Of a stretch of DNA of 64,000 nt, positions 1-8,791 are shown in pieces. The translations under genes were made by a program, and so were the position numbers. Each line of letters begins with the position of its first letter. Positions within the stretch are counted from its first letter, which is position 1. The notes below the pieces were generated by a model. That model searched no databases. It was not told the DNA's origin and worked only from the letters and a program-made list of their open reading frames with translations. Location of the stretch: NCBI RefSeq assembly GCF_018613575.1, contig NZ_JAGGPX010000005.1:1-64000 (forward strand), read 5' to 3'. Origin of the DNA: Planococcus sp. ISL-110. Its GTDB lineage: Bacteria > Bacillota > Bacilli > Bacillales_A > Planococcaceae.

Positions 1-525
1 CGCTTCCGCTTTTCTTAATTGTCCAGACTCTAGCGCCCAGATTCTAGGGACATAAGCCACTCTGGCTGTGCGGCTGAAAAAACGCCGCTTCGCCAGATCG
101 TCTTATGCCCGTCGAATCTACACGGGCGCTTCCGCTTTTCTTAATTGTCCAGACTCTAGCGCCCAGATTCTAGGGACATAAGCCACTCTGGCTGTGCGGC
201 TGAAAAAACGCCGCTTCGCCAGATCGTCTTATGCCCGTCGAATCTACACGGACGCTTCCGCTTTTCTTAATTGTCCAGACTCTAGCGCCCTGATTCTAGG
301 GACATAAGCCACTCTGGCTGTGCGGCTGAAAAAACGCCGCTTCGCCAGATCGTCTTATGCCCGTCGAATCTACACGGGCGCTTCCGCTTTTCTTAATTGT
401 CCAGACTCTAGCGCCCAGATTCTAGGGACATAAGCCACTCTGGCTGTGCGGCTGAAAAAATGCCACTTCGCCAGATCGTCTTATGCCCGTCGAATCTACA
501 CGGGCGCTTCCGCTTTTCTTAATTT
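1..525 (+). repeat. Tandem array of 126-bp palindromic repeat units
   Basis: Four almost identical 126-bp units begin at 1, 127, 253 and 379, with a 21-bp fifth fragment at 505-525; the left edge is cut by the window. Only a few substitutions separate the units. Each unit holds a 99-bp imperfect palindrome (32-130, 158-256, 284-382, 410-508) with nested stems AGCGCCC/GGGCGCT, AGATTC/GAATCT, CATAAG/CTTATG, TCTGGC/GCCAGA and GCGGC/GCCGC around an A-rich loop, joined by 27-bp linkers. No credible reading frame crosses it. Single diverged copies lie elsewhere in the window (18.5, 24.0, 32.3, 40.0 kb). Confidence 0.95.
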
Positions 526-561
526 AAGGGTTTCCCCTTGCAGTAGGAGGGTACTCCCCTA
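526..561. promoter_or_regulatory. Two GC-rich inverted repeats upstream of narK (possible NreC-type sites)
   Basis: Positions 526-539 read AAGGG-N4-CCCTT, a perfect inverted repeat. Positions 544-561 read TAGGAGGGTACTCCCCTA, an imperfect one. They lie about 90-125 bp before the nitrate transporter start. In staphylococci the nitrate/oxygen response regulator NreC is reported, from memory, to bind a TAGGG-N4-CCCTA palindrome before nitrate genes. The resemblance is suggestive only; no nreABC genes are in the window. Confidence 0.35.
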
Positions 562-650
562 TTAAAAAGATGGCTTTCTAGAGATACACTGAAGGCAGGG
601 AATCAATATAAAAAAATCGTAAAGAAAACTTAGCGGAAAAGGTGATTTTG

Positions 651-2180
651 ATGATCAAGAAACTGCAATTGCCCCTTCAAACAATGAATCTCGTGGTCGG
701 TTTTATGGTGTGGGTGATTATATCTTCTCTTATTCCATTTATTAGCGAAGATATAGCCATAGCTCCGGAAAGATTGGCTATTGTAACGGCTGTACCTGTT
801 GTTCTGGGTTCTATTCTGCGTATTCCACTTGGCTATTATGCCAATGTCTTTGGAGCGCGAATTATTTTTCTAGTAAGTTTTATCCTGCTTTTGTTTCCGG
901 TCTTTTACTTAAGTGAAGCTTCCAGTTTTATAGATCTTATCATCAGTGGATTGTTCCTCGGTATCGGTGGAGCTGTTTTTTCAGTAGGGGTAACCTCGCT
1001 GCCGAAATACTATCCGAAGGAAAGACACGGATTCGTCAACGGAATTTATGGTGCTGGTAACATCGGTACAGCCGTCACCACATTTTCAGCTCCGTTGATT
1101 GCCACACAGATTGGCTGGTCAGACACTGTTAAACTCTACTTGATCCTGTTGCTGTTTTTTGCAGCTTTGAACTTTTTCATTGGTGACCGCCATGAACCGA
1201 AAGTGAAAACCCCTATTCTTGAACAGATTAAGGGCGTCTATAAAAATGAAAAACTATGGTTTTTTTCTTTATTTTATTTCATCACATTCGGTTCTTTTGT
1301 AGCATTCACGATTTATCTGCCCAACTTTCTTGTCAGCAATTTTGGGCTGGAAAAAGTGGATGCGGGCATGCGGACTGCCGGCTTTATCGCACTTGCGACT
1401 TTTCTCCGGCCGGTAGGCGGATGGCTTGCCGATAAATTGCAGCCTTTGCTGCTGCTGATGGGTACGTTCTTCGTCTATACCATCGCCGCTATTGTGTTGG
1501 CATTTTCTCCGACAATCGAGATTTACACAGTCGGTACTCTGGCTATTGCAGTAAGTGCCGGTATCGGCAATGGCGTTATCTTTAAACTTGTACCGTTTTA
1601 CTTCAATAAGCAGGCAGGTATCGCAAATGGTATTGTCTCAATGATGGGCGGGCTCGGCGGGTTCTTCCCTCCAATCATGCTGTCGGTTATTTTTTCTGTA
1701 ACTGGGCAATACTCGATCGGCTTCATGCTTCTTTCCCAAGTGGCATTGGCGAGCCTCGTTCTGGTTGTCTGGATGTACTACCAGGACCGCCTGCAGCTGG
1801 TGGCAGAAGTTTTCAAGTCTACCGGGCAGGGCATTCTGGTGACGGACATCTCCGGGGAAATCAAAACGGTGAACCCTGCTTTCACTAAACTGACTGGATT
1901 TGACGAGATGGATGTCGTCGGACAAAATCCAAGCATCATGAAATCCGACAGACAGCCAAAGGACTTCTATAAAGAAATGTGGCAGGAAATTGAGCAAACC
2001 GGTATGTGGCAAGGGGAAATTTGGAACCGGCGCAAAAATGGCGAAGAATATCTCCAATGGTTGAATATCAGTGCCGTAAAGGATGATACGGGTGAAGTCG
2101 TCCGTTATGTTGGAACCTTTACTGACATCACTTCTGAATACCAGAAAAAAACCGGCTCGATTCCACTAATGACTACATGA
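651..2180 (+). CDS. narK: NarK-type nitrate/nitrite transporter with C-terminal PAS domain
   Basis: Major facilitator protein, 509 aa, predicted to exchange nitrate and nitrite across the membrane. Residues about 7-380 form the 12-helix transporter with nitrate-porter motifs GAGNIG and GIGNGVIFKLVP. Residues about 387-500 form a typical PAS/PAC sensor domain (GILVTDISGEI, NRRKNGEEY, YVGTFTDIT), and the protein then stops with no output domain. ATG 651 is preferred because AAGGTGA at 639-645 is its ribosome site; GTG 642 would lie inside that site. Neighbouring moaA and a Crp/Fnr gene support a role in anaerobic nitrate respiration. The transporter-PAS fusion is the odd feature. Confidence 0.88.
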   Translation: MIKKLQLPLQTMNLVVGFMVWVIISSLIPFISEDIAIAPERLAIVTAVPVVLGSILRIPLGYYANVFGARIIFLVSFILLLFPVFYLSEASSFIDLIISGLFLGIGGAVFSVGVTSLPKYYPKERHGFVNGIYGAGNIGTAVTTFSAPLIATQIGWSDTVKLYLILLLFFAALNFFIGDRHEPKVKTPILEQIKGVYKNEKLWFFSLFYFITFGSFVAFTIYLPNFLVSNFGLEKVDAGMRTAGFIALATFLRPVGGWLADKLQPLLLLMGTFFVYTIAAIVLAFSPTIEIYTVGTLAIAVSAGIGNGVIFKLVPFYFNKQAGIANGIVSMMGGLGGFFPPIMLSVIFSVTGQYSIGFMLLSQVALASLVLVVWMYYQDRLQLVAEVFKSTGQGILVTDISGEIKTVNPAFTKLTGFDEMDVVGQNPSIMKSDRQPKDFYKEMWQEIEQTGMWQGEIWNRRKNGEEYLQWLNISAVKDDTGEVVRYVGTFTDITSEYQKKTGSIPLMTT

Positions 2181-2250
2181 ATGAGCGACGATAAATAAAG
2201 CGTGAAATTTCGAATAGAATTGAAGATAGCACGTAAGAGAGGAGGATGGG

Positions 2251-3267
2251 ATGATGATGCAACCATTGACGGATCAGCTGGGACGTCCAATGAGGGATTT
2301 GCGGATTTCTGTTACAGACCGATGCAATTTCCGATGTTCTTACTGTATGCCGAAAGAGGTCTTCGGTGACGATTATGCTTTCTTGCCCAAACAGGAATTG
2401 CTGACCTTTGAAGAAATCCACAGACTCACCAAATTATTTGTGTCAATGGGGGTTAAAAAAATCCGATTAACAGGCGGAGAGCCCCTATTGCGCAGGGGTC
2501 TACCGGAATTGATCAAATTGATCTTTTCGGTCGAAGGAGTAGAAGATATCGGATTGACCACTAATGGATTATTGCTTAAACGGCATGGCCAGGCATTGTA
2601 TGACGCGGGACTCAGAAGGCTGAATATCAGTCTGGATGCTCTTGATCCTGAGTTATTCGGAAGTCTGAACGGGAGAGGGGTCAGCTCCGAAACTATTCTG
2701 GAACAAATTGACTATGCAAAAGCTCTTGGTTTTGAGATTAAAGTGAATATGGTGGTTCAAAAAGATGTCAATGATGCTGAAATTATCCCGATGGCAGAAT
2801 ACTTTAAAGAACGGGAAATCACTCTGCGTTACATCGAGTTTATGGATGTCGGAAATGATAATAATTGGAGTTTCAAAAAAGTCGTAACCAAACAGGAAAT
2901 ACTCAAGAAGCTCGAATCGGTTTACACATTAACAGCTGTCGATGAAGATTATTTTGGTGAAGTGGCCAAAAGATATCGCCATGAAGGCAGTAATGCTCAA
3001 GTAGGTTTCATCACATCCGTTTCAGAATCGTTCTGCTCCTCGTGCACAAGATCCAGGTTATCTTCCGATGGCAAATTTTATACATGCCTTTTTGCAACAG
3101 AAGGGTTTGATATACGGGAACTTCTCCGAAATGACTGGAATGATTCACAGCTTCTCGAAGCAATCGGTGCAGTCTGGAACGGCAGAAAAGACCGCTATTC
3201 CGATGAACGAACTGAAGCAAGTGCTAAAAACCGCAAGAAAATTGGCATGTCTTATATTGGTGGTTAA
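2251..3267 (+). CDS. moaA: GTP 3',8-cyclase MoaA (molybdenum cofactor synthesis)
   Basis: Radical-SAM enzyme, 338 aa, that converts GTP to 3',8-cyclo-7,8-dihydro-GTP, the first step of molybdopterin synthesis. The N-terminal cluster motif is CNFRCSYC (C25, C29, C32). A second iron-sulfur site is marked by CSSCTRSR and a further Cys in FYTCLF near the C-terminus. Strong GGAGG at 2241-2245; ATG codons at 2251, 2254 and 2257 are all possible starts. Other moa/moe genes are not in the window, so this copy probably travels with the nitrate module, where nitrate reductase needs the cofactor. Confidence 0.95.
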   Translation: MMMQPLTDQLGRPMRDLRISVTDRCNFRCSYCMPKEVFGDDYAFLPKQELLTFEEIHRLTKLFVSMGVKKIRLTGGEPLLRRGLPELIKLIFSVEGVEDIGLTTNGLLLKRHGQALYDAGLRRLNISLDALDPELFGSLNGRGVSSETILEQIDYAKALGFEIKVNMVVQKDVNDAEIIPMAEYFKEREITLRYIEFMDVGNDNNWSFKKVVTKQEILKKLESVYTLTAVDEDYFGEVAKRYRHEGSNAQVGFITSVSESFCSSCTRSRLSSDGKFYTCLFATEGFDIRELLRNDWNDSQLLEAIGAVWNGRKDRYSDERTEASAKNRKKIGMSYIGG

Positions 3268-3325
3268 TCTTTGGAGCATAATAAAGAAAAGATACAAATG
3301 CGTGGATTAATACAGGAGGGAAAGT

Positions 3326-4024
3326 ATGGAGAATAATGGGGTAAAGCAACCATCTTCGCCACATGAACATCTATGTGTATCCATCGTTCCGATATTTAAT
3401 CATCTTGAACAAGCCGAACTGAAAGAAGTCGCTAAAACCACCAAACGGCGAAACTTGTCAAAAGGCGAAGTCCTGTACCGGGCAGGCGAAAAATCCAATT
3501 CTTTGTATATCATCCACAAAGGTAAATTGAAAGTATATCGTCTGACTGAAAATGGCAAAGAACAGGTGATTCGGGTTCTGCAATCAGGTGATTTTACGGG
3601 CGAACTGGCTCTTTTTACTGACAATGTCCATGATTCATATGCAGAAGCAATGGAAGCTACAGAACTGTGCACAATAAATAGCCCAGACATAAAAGATTTG
3701 TTTTTAAAGTATCCGCAGATATCATTGAAAATTATCAAGGAATTCTCGTTGAGGCTGGATCAGACAGAGCATCAAGTGACCAGTTTTACGACAGAAGATA
3801 CGGAGACAAGAGTCGCTTTGTATTTACTTCAGCAAGCTGAATCCAGTCAAAGTCCGGAGATTCAATTGCCAATGTCGCGGAAAGATCTTGCATCTTATCT
3901 CGGGACTACGCCAGAAACCATCAGCCGAAAATTGGCCAAGTTTGAAGATCAAGGCTGGATACGGCAGTACAATCAACGAGCGATCCGTATTATGGATATT
4001 GATGCCTTGACGCTTTATAAATAA
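3326..4024 (+). CDS. Crp/Fnr-family transcriptional regulator
   Basis: 232-aa regulator with an N-terminal cyclic-nucleotide-binding-like sensor barrel (about 25-140) and a C-terminal winged helix-turn-helix (MSRKDLASYLGTTPETISRKL, about 180-205). Only scattered cysteines are present (one near residue 17), so an oxygen-sensing 4Fe-4S cluster of the E. coli or B. subtilis Fnr type is not evident. It follows moaA after a 58-bp gap with a good ribosome site (GGAGG) and probably controls anaerobic or nitrate genes; the ligand cannot be told from sequence. Confidence 0.85.
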   Translation: MENNGVKQPSSPHEHLCVSIVPIFNHLEQAELKEVAKTTKRRNLSKGEVLYRAGEKSNSLYIIHKGKLKVYRLTENGKEQVIRVLQSGDFTGELALFTDNVHDSYAEAMEATELCTINSPDIKDLFLKYPQISLKIIKEFSLRLDQTEHQVTSFTTEDTETRVALYLLQQAESSQSPEIQLPMSRKDLASYLGTTPETISRKLAKFEDQGWIRQYNQRAIRIMDIDALTLYK

Positions 4025-4073
4025 AACCCAGCAGCAATTCCGCTAATCAAAAGCGGATTGCTGCTGGGTTTTT
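4025..4073. terminator. Bidirectional terminator between crp/fnr and the aldo/keto reductase
   Basis: A long hairpin (AACCCAGCAGCAATTCCGCT pairing with AGCGGATTGCTGCTGGGTT, one bulged T) has a T-run on its right side and an A-run on its left. It can therefore stop both convergent genes. Confidence 0.92.
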
Positions 4074-4105
4074 ATGTTGCTAATCAGCATAAAGTGCATT
4101 GTATC

Positions 4106-5008
4106 TTACTCTCGGTGTTCCTGATAAATGTCCTGTCGAGTCAGCGCTTTTGCTTCTGCAACCTGCTCTGGTGAAACAGGGGTTTCATATGCTTTGATGG
4201 TTGCTTTGATCTGGTCTGCTGAACTGGCACCGGCGACAACCGAGCAGATACTGTCATGCTGCAATATGCTCTGCAGCGCCAGTGCGTGGAGATTTTCATG
4301 GACAGCCATCAATTTCTGCAGGGTATCCTTTAACTCAGCTTCATTGTAGTTTAGGTAGCCATCCATATTGCCAGCCCGCTGAAGCCCTTCCCCAGTCAAT
4401 AGCCCTTTTGCCAAAGTGCCGCGTGTAACAACTGATTTCCCTGCTTGTCCGATGCTGTCGAGCAGTTCTTCCGGGCGGCGGTCCAATAAGCTATACTGCA
4501 TCATAATCGATGCAATATTTCCTTTGTCCAGAAACCGTTGGATGACGTTCGGACGGATGGAGGAGATGCCATATGCGCGAATCAGGCCTTCTTTTTTCAA
4601 TTCTTCAAAAGCCTCAATGGTTTCTTCTGCATCGTCGGTGATCATACCGCCGTGCAACTGGTACAGGTCGATGTAATCTGTCTGCAGCCGTTTCAGGCTC
4701 GCATGGATCTGCTCTTTAATATGCGCTTTGGACGGATTCCATGTGACTTTGTCAGAATCGGCACTCCATTGATTTCCTACTTTGGTGGCTAAAACGATGT
4801 CTTTCCGTTGGCGCTTTAATGCTTCGCCGACAACTTCCTCATTTACACCCTTATTGTATAAATCTGCGGTATCGAAATAACTGATGCCTTGTGCAATTGC
4901 TTCGTCTACGATGATGCCCGCTTTTTTAGGATCTGACGGCAATGACATGCAGCCTAAAGCAATTTCACTTACCTCGATCCTGCTGTTGCCCAATAAGTTC
5001 TTCTTCAT
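4106..5008 (-). CDS. Aldo/keto reductase (YqkF-like)
   Basis: 300-aa TIM-barrel NAD(P)H-dependent oxidoreductase. The catalytic tetrad is visible: D46 (FDTAD), Y51 (LYNKG), K76 (ATKVG) and H119 (YQLHGG). B. subtilis yqkF occupies the same place beside nudF and fur, so this is its likely orthologue. The physiological substrate is unknown. It is the only minus-strand gene in the first 12 kb and is divergent from nudF, with a GAGGTGG-type ribosome site before its ATG. Confidence 0.9.
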   Translation of the reverse strand: MKKNLLGNSRIEVSEIALGCMSLPSDPKKAGIIVDEAIAQGISYFDTADLYNKGVNEEVVGEALKRQRKDIVLATKVGNQWSADSDKVTWNPSKAHIKEQIHASLKRLQTDYIDLYQLHGGMITDDAEETIEAFEELKKEGLIRAYGISSIRPNVIQRFLDKGNIASIMMQYSLLDRRPEELLDSIGQAGKSVVTRGTLAKGLLTGEGLQRAGNMDGYLNYNEAELKDTLQKLMAVHENLHALALQSILQHDSICSVVAGASSADQIKATIKAYETPVSPEQVAEAKALTRQDIYQEHRE

Positions 5009-5087
5009 TTCTCCACCTCATTTAGTCTGTCGTATCTTATATGGTATACTTTTCCTCAGATAAACCACAAATGAAAAGAGGGCTCCA

Positions 5088-5639
5088 ATGAAGAAGTTTG
5101 AAGAAAAGACCATTCATTCAAATCGTTTATACGAAGGAAAAATCATTAATTTAAAAGTTGATGATGTATCGCTGCCCAATGGCCACACATCAAAACGTGA
5201 ATTGATCGAGCATCCCGGAGCGGTTGCCATTATCGCCATTACCCCTGACAACAAAATCATTTTGGTGGAACAGTACCGGAAAGCGCTGGAGCGATCTTTA
5301 GTGGAAATTCCTGCCGGAAAACTCGAGCCCGGAGAAACACCAGAATTTACCGCAATGCGTGAGTTGGAAGAAGAAACCGGGTACACAGCAGAGAGGTTGG
5401 TTAAAATACAGACTTTTGCCACTTCCCCTGGATTTGCGGATGAAGTGGTCCATCTTTTTGCAGCTGAGGGCTTAAGCAAAGCAACAAATGGAGCCGTGCT
5501 GGATGATGATGAATTTGTAGATTTGATGGAAGTGACGCTTGAAGAAGCAGAGCAAATGGTGATCGATGAAAAAATCTATGACGCAAAAACAGCGTTTGCA
5601 GTGCTGTGGGCAAAACAGCGCCTTTCAATTGAGAATTAA
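5088..5639 (+). CDS. nudF: ADP-ribose pyrophosphatase NudF
   Basis: 183-aa Nudix hydrolase that cleaves ADP-ribose to AMP and ribose 5-phosphate. The Nudix box spans about residues 77-99 (GKLEPGETPEF followed by RELEEETGY) and has all conserved glutamates. Length matches B. subtilis NudF and the neighbours are the same (yqkF, fur). A probable extended -10 element TGGTATACT at 5042-5050 lies 37 bp before the ATG. Confidence 0.94.
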   Translation: MKKFEEKTIHSNRLYEGKIINLKVDDVSLPNGHTSKRELIEHPGAVAIIAITPDNKIILVEQYRKALERSLVEIPAGKLEPGETPEFTAMRELEEETGYTAERLVKIQTFATSPGFADEVVHLFAAEGLSKATNGAVLDDDEFVDLMEVTLEEAEQMVIDEKIYDAKTAFAVLWAKQRLSIEN

Positions 5640-5652
5640 AACGATTCTCTCT

Positions 5653-5667
5653 TTATAACGATTATAA
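5653..5667. promoter_or_regulatory. PerR-like operator upstream of fur
   Basis: The 15-mer TTATAACGATTATAA differs by one base from the B. subtilis PerR box TTATAATNATTATAA. PerR repression of fur is established in B. subtilis. The site lies just upstream of the predicted fur -35 element. No perR gene is in the window. Confidence 0.6.
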
Positions 5668-5687
5668 TTAAAGGGTAGATAGTATTG

Positions 5688-5717
5688 TTGTAATTGAGAA
5701 CTCCCTTTTGATATAAT
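5688..5717 (+). promoter_or_regulatory. Predicted sigma-A promoter of fur
   Basis: TTGTAA at 5688-5693 and a perfect TATAAT at 5712-5717 are spaced by 18 bp. The fur start codon lies 27 bp downstream of the -10. Confidence 0.6.
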
Positions 5718-5743
5718 AGAAGCAGTTTGAGGGAGGGCGTCGC

Positions 5744-6205
5744 ATGGAAACCAGGATTGATCGGATTAAAAAGCAGTTACACGCTGCGAGTTACAAATTG
5801 ACGCCACAGCGTGAAGCGACAGTTCGAATTTTGTTAGACCATGAAGAAGATCATTTGAGTGCAGAGGACGTCTATCTTTTGGTGAAAGATATTGCACCGG
5901 AAATCGGATTGGCGACTGTGTACCGGACGCTGGAGCTTTTAACAGAATTGAAAATTGTCGACAAAATAAATTTTGGTGATGGCGTGTCGCGCTACGATTT
6001 GCGTCAGGAAGGTGCTGCGCATTTCCATCATCACCTTGTGTGTTTGGAATGTGGAGCAGTGGATGAAATACAGGAAGATCTTTTGGAAGATGTGGAGAAT
6101 ATAGTAGAGAAACGCTGGAATTTTCAAATTAAAGACCACCGTCTTACTTTCCATGGCATCTGCTGGCGCTGCAACGACAGCAGCTCTCAAAATCCATCAG
6201 AATAA
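5744..6205 (+). CDS. fur: Ferric uptake regulator Fur
   Basis: 153-aa iron-dependent repressor. The N-terminal winged helix (about 15-85) carries LTPQREATVRILL and the recognition segment GLATVYRTLELL. The dimer domain has the metal-binding HFHHHLVCLECG motif and paired structural-zinc cysteines C100/C103 and C140/C143. Assignment as Fur rather than PerR or Zur rests on synteny (nudF-fur-xerD). GGGAGGG precedes the ATG. B. subtilis spoIIM, normally between fur and xerD, is absent. Confidence 0.92.
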   Translation: METRIDRIKKQLHAASYKLTPQREATVRILLDHEEDHLSAEDVYLLVKDIAPEIGLATVYRTLELLTELKIVDKINFGDGVSRYDLRQEGAAHFHHHLVCLECGAVDEIQEDLLEDVENIVEKRWNFQIKDHRLTFHGICWRCNDSSSQNPSE

Positions 6206-6212
6206 CTGATGC

Positions 6213-6246
6213 CAAAAGGACGGCCCATACAGGCCGTCCTTTTTTT
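6213..6246 (+). terminator. Terminator of fur
   Basis: AAAAGGACGGCC and GGCCGTCCTTTT form a perfect stem with a 6-nt loop, followed by a run of eight T. The hairpin lies inside the upstream run-in of the xerD open frame, which confirms that xerD starts later. Confidence 0.95.
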
Positions 6247-6316
6247 ATGGAAAAACGGATATGCTTACAGCAACAAGAAGATTGTCTTACATGTAAAACA
6301 AGAGGGAGGCAGACGC

Positions 6317-7219
6317 ATGAACTTTGGCAAAGATGCACTCGACGATTACGTGCATTTTCTGCGTGTTGAAAGACAACTTGCAGATAATACTCTATCGTCA
6401 TACCAACGGGATTTGAAAGCTTATCTGCAGTATTTAAAAGAAGTGGAGCAACTGGAGTCCCTCAGTAAAGTTGAACGGGTACATATATTGAATCATTTGC
6501 GCCATTTGAAGGAATCGACGAAAACGCCGCGGACTGTTGCGCGCCATATTTCGTCTATCCGTTCTTTTCATCAGTTTCTAATCCGCGAACGCATTGTCGA
6601 AAACGATCCGACCGTTCATTTGGAGATGCCGCAAATGGACAAAAAGCTGCCGAACATCTTATCTATCGAAGAAGTAGATGCTTTGATTCAAGCACCTGCT
6701 ACCAATAAAGCCAATGGTTTGCGGGACCAAGCGATGCTGGAATTATTATATGCCAGCGGAATGAGGATCAGCGAGTGCATCAATCTGGACGTGGAAGATG
6801 TCCATTTAACGATGGGCTTTGTCCGCTGTACCGGCAAAGGGGGAAAAGAACGCATCATCCCTTTAGGCAAATCGGCGCTGAATTCCTGCCAGACTTATTT
6901 GGAGCAAGGCCGGATGGAGTTGCTGAAAAGTGGAGAAAAAACGGATGCCATGTTCATTAATCAGCGTGGTAAGCGATTGACGCGCCAAGGCTTCTGGAAA
7001 CTGCTCAAGCAGCACGCCCAAAAAGCGGGAATCCAAAAAGAATTGACGCCACATACACTTCGCCATTCCTTCGCCACGCATTTGCTGGAAAATGGTGCGG
7101 ATATCCGTGCAGTGCAGGAAATGCTCGGACACGCAGATATCTCTACGACACAAATATACACACATGTCAGCAAAACACGCTTGAAGGATGTTTATTCGCA
7201 ATTTCACCCTCGCGCCTAA
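6317..7219 (+). CDS. xerD: Tyrosine recombinase XerD
   Basis: 300-aa site-specific recombinase that with XerC resolves chromosome dimers at dif. The N-terminal SAM-like core-binding domain is followed by the catalytic domain with GMRISE (first Arg), HTLRHSFATHLL (His and second Arg), the GH motif in EMLGHADIS, and the nucleophile Tyr in TQIYTHVS. The frame is open from 6209, but ATG 6317 after GAGGGAGG fits the family start (MNFGKDALDDYV) and lies beyond the fur terminator. Confidence 0.94.
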   Translation: MNFGKDALDDYVHFLRVERQLADNTLSSYQRDLKAYLQYLKEVEQLESLSKVERVHILNHLRHLKESTKTPRTVARHISSIRSFHQFLIRERIVENDPTVHLEMPQMDKKLPNILSIEEVDALIQAPATNKANGLRDQAMLELLYASGMRISECINLDVEDVHLTMGFVRCTGKGGKERIIPLGKSALNSCQTYLEQGRMELLKSGEKTDAMFINQRGKRLTRQGFWKLLKQHAQKAGIQKELTPHTLRHSFATHLLENGADIRAVQEMLGHADISTTQIYTHVSKTRLKDVYSQFHPRA

Positions 7220-7286
7220 AAGAGGTCTGACTTCCGACGAGGGTGGGACTATGGTAAAATAAAAGCGAAAATAAGGAGGAAGACTT

Positions 7287-8477
7287 ATGACTATCAAACC
7301 ATTCAAACGCGTTCATTTAGTAGTATTGGATTCAGTGGGCATCGGCGAAGCGCCGGACGCTGAAGCATTCGGAGATACAGGATCAGACACCCTCGGCCAT
7401 ATCGCGGAAGCGGTGGGCGGATTGAACATGCCGAATATGGAAAAGCTGGGACTTGCCAACATCGTTCCGGTGAAAGGGCTTGCAGCCTCTGATACGCCAG
7501 CAGCCTTTTACGGCAAATTGCAGGAGGCCTCTGTCGGAAAAGACACCATGACAGGCCATTGGGAGATCATGGGCTTGAATATCGATACACCTTTTAAAGT
7601 ATATCCAGACGGATTTCCGGAAGAGTTGATCCAACAGCTGGAAGTAAAAACAGGCCGCAAAGTTCTCGGCAATAAACCGGCGAGCGGCACTGAAATTTTG
7701 GATGAACTTGGCCAGCAGCATATGGAAACAGGGTCTATTATCGTCTATACATCGGCTGATCCGGTTCTGCAGATTGCAGCTCATGAAGAAATCATTCCGC
7801 TGGAAGAGCTTTACCGCATTTGTGAAATTGCACGTGAATTGACATTGGAGCCGGAATATTTAGTCGGCCGTGTCATTGCGCGTCCATTCCTGGGACAGCC
7901 TGGTGCATTCAAACGGACTACAAATCGCCACGACTATGCCTTGGCACCATTCGGGCGCACTGTCATGAACGAGCTGAAGGATGGCGGAAAAGACGTTATC
8001 GCTATCGGAAAAATCGATGATATCTACAACGGTGCAGGCGTCACGAAATCCTTGCGCACGAAGGATAATATGGATGGCATGGATAAACTGGTGCAAGTTG
8101 CCGGGGAAGATTTCCAAGGGTTGAGCTTCCTGAATCTGGTGGACTTTGATGCACTGTATGGTCACCGCAGAGATCCGCAAGGGTATGGAGATGCACTTGA
8201 GGCATTTGATGCCCGTTTGCCTGAAGTGTTGGAAAAGATGGAAGAGGATGATTTGTTGATCCTTACAGCCGATCATGGCAACGACCCGACGTTCCGAGGC
8301 ACTGACCATACGCGCGAATACGTTCCACTTTTAGCTTATTCTCCGCGCTTTACTGGCGGTGAGCAGCTGGAAACCGGAAAAACGTTCTCTGACATCGGTG
8401 CAACCATCGCTGAGAATTTTTCAGTGGCGATGCCTAAATTCGGCAAGAGCTTTTTAGCTCGTTTAAACGGTCAGTAA
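7287..8477 (+). CDS. deoB: Phosphopentomutase DeoB (Drm)
   Basis: 396-aa alkaline-phosphatase-fold mutase interconverting (deoxy)ribose 1-phosphate and 5-phosphate. The metal and nucleophile motifs are seen: [11 protein letters not shown] near the start, KDTMTGHWE (active-site Thr), TADHGNDPT and [16 protein letters not shown] precedes the ATG. The following gene pdp produces the pentose 1-phosphate used here, so the pair forms a nucleoside salvage unit; in B. subtilis drm is paired with pupG instead. Confidence 0.95.
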   Translation: MTIKPFKRVHLVVLDSVGIGEAPDAEAFGDTGSDTLGHIAEAVGGLNMPNMEKLGLANIVPVKGLAASDTPAAFYGKLQEASVGKDTMTGHWEIMGLNIDTPFKVYPDGFPEELIQQLEVKTGRKVLGNKPASGTEILDELGQQHMETGSIIVYTSADPVLQIAAHEEIIPLEELYRICEIARELTLEPEYLVGRVIARPFLGQPGAFKRTTNRHDYALAPFGRTVMNELKDGGKDVIAIGKIDDIYNGAGVTKSLRTKDNMDGMDKLVQVAGEDFQGLSFLNLVDFDALYGHRRDPQGYGDALEAFDARLPEVLEKMEEDDLLILTADHGNDPTFRGTDHTREYVPLLAYSPRFTGGEQLETGKTFSDIGATIAENFSVAMPKFGKSFLARLNGQ

Positions 8478-8791
8478 GAATCCCGCCTTTTCAACCCTAT
8501 TAAGAAGAAGCAGTATGAAGAAATCGTTTCAGTCGGACGCTTTCCGCGGGCGAAGCGATGCAACGACATACAAGAAATCCACTCGGGCGTTAAGCCCGGA
8601 GGAAAGATACGGCCGAAGGGAGTTCGGACCGTATCTTTGCGACAAAGCTAGCGCAGCGATGCGGGAGCACCGGGTTTTCAGGAAATGGTTTGCTGAATAT
8701 TCATAGCAGACTCTTATGGATTTAATTTTCTGAATTAGAAAGATAAGCAACTCAACATACTTTAAACCAAACTAAAAAGGCGGTAGTGTTC
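8478..8791. repeat. Hairpin-rich GC repeat region between deoB and pdp (repeat type B head)
   Basis: This 314-bp gap begins a structured stretch at about 8525 with GGACGCTTTCCGCGGGCGAA, which is shared nearly exactly with the element at 55.5 kb and then diverges. Several stems are visible: CGCTT/AAGCG, CGGGC/GCCCG at 8583-8598, and AAAGATACGG/CCGTATCTTT at 8603-8639. A 63-codon open frame across it looks accidental because it follows the repeat. No B. subtilis-like dacF/spoIIA genes are here. Confidence 0.6.

Noticed and set aside
1-525. CRISPR array as an explanation of the regular repeats
   Set aside because: The units are 126 bp and repeat fully with no variable spacers; no cas genes are nearby.
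2105-2250. Frameshift joining the NarK PAS domain to a missing output domain
   Set aside because: The two other forward frames after the PAS domain give only short peptides before stops, with no GGDEF, EAL or kinase start.
3326-4024. Calling the Crp/Fnr gene a true oxygen-sensing fnr
   Set aside because: No cluster of conserved cysteines is present at either end, so the gene symbol was withheld.
8515-8706. 63-codon plus-strand open frame between deoB and pdp
   Set aside because: It starts in and runs through the hairpin-rich repeat region, has no clear ribosome site and its protein looks random (many Arg and Ser).
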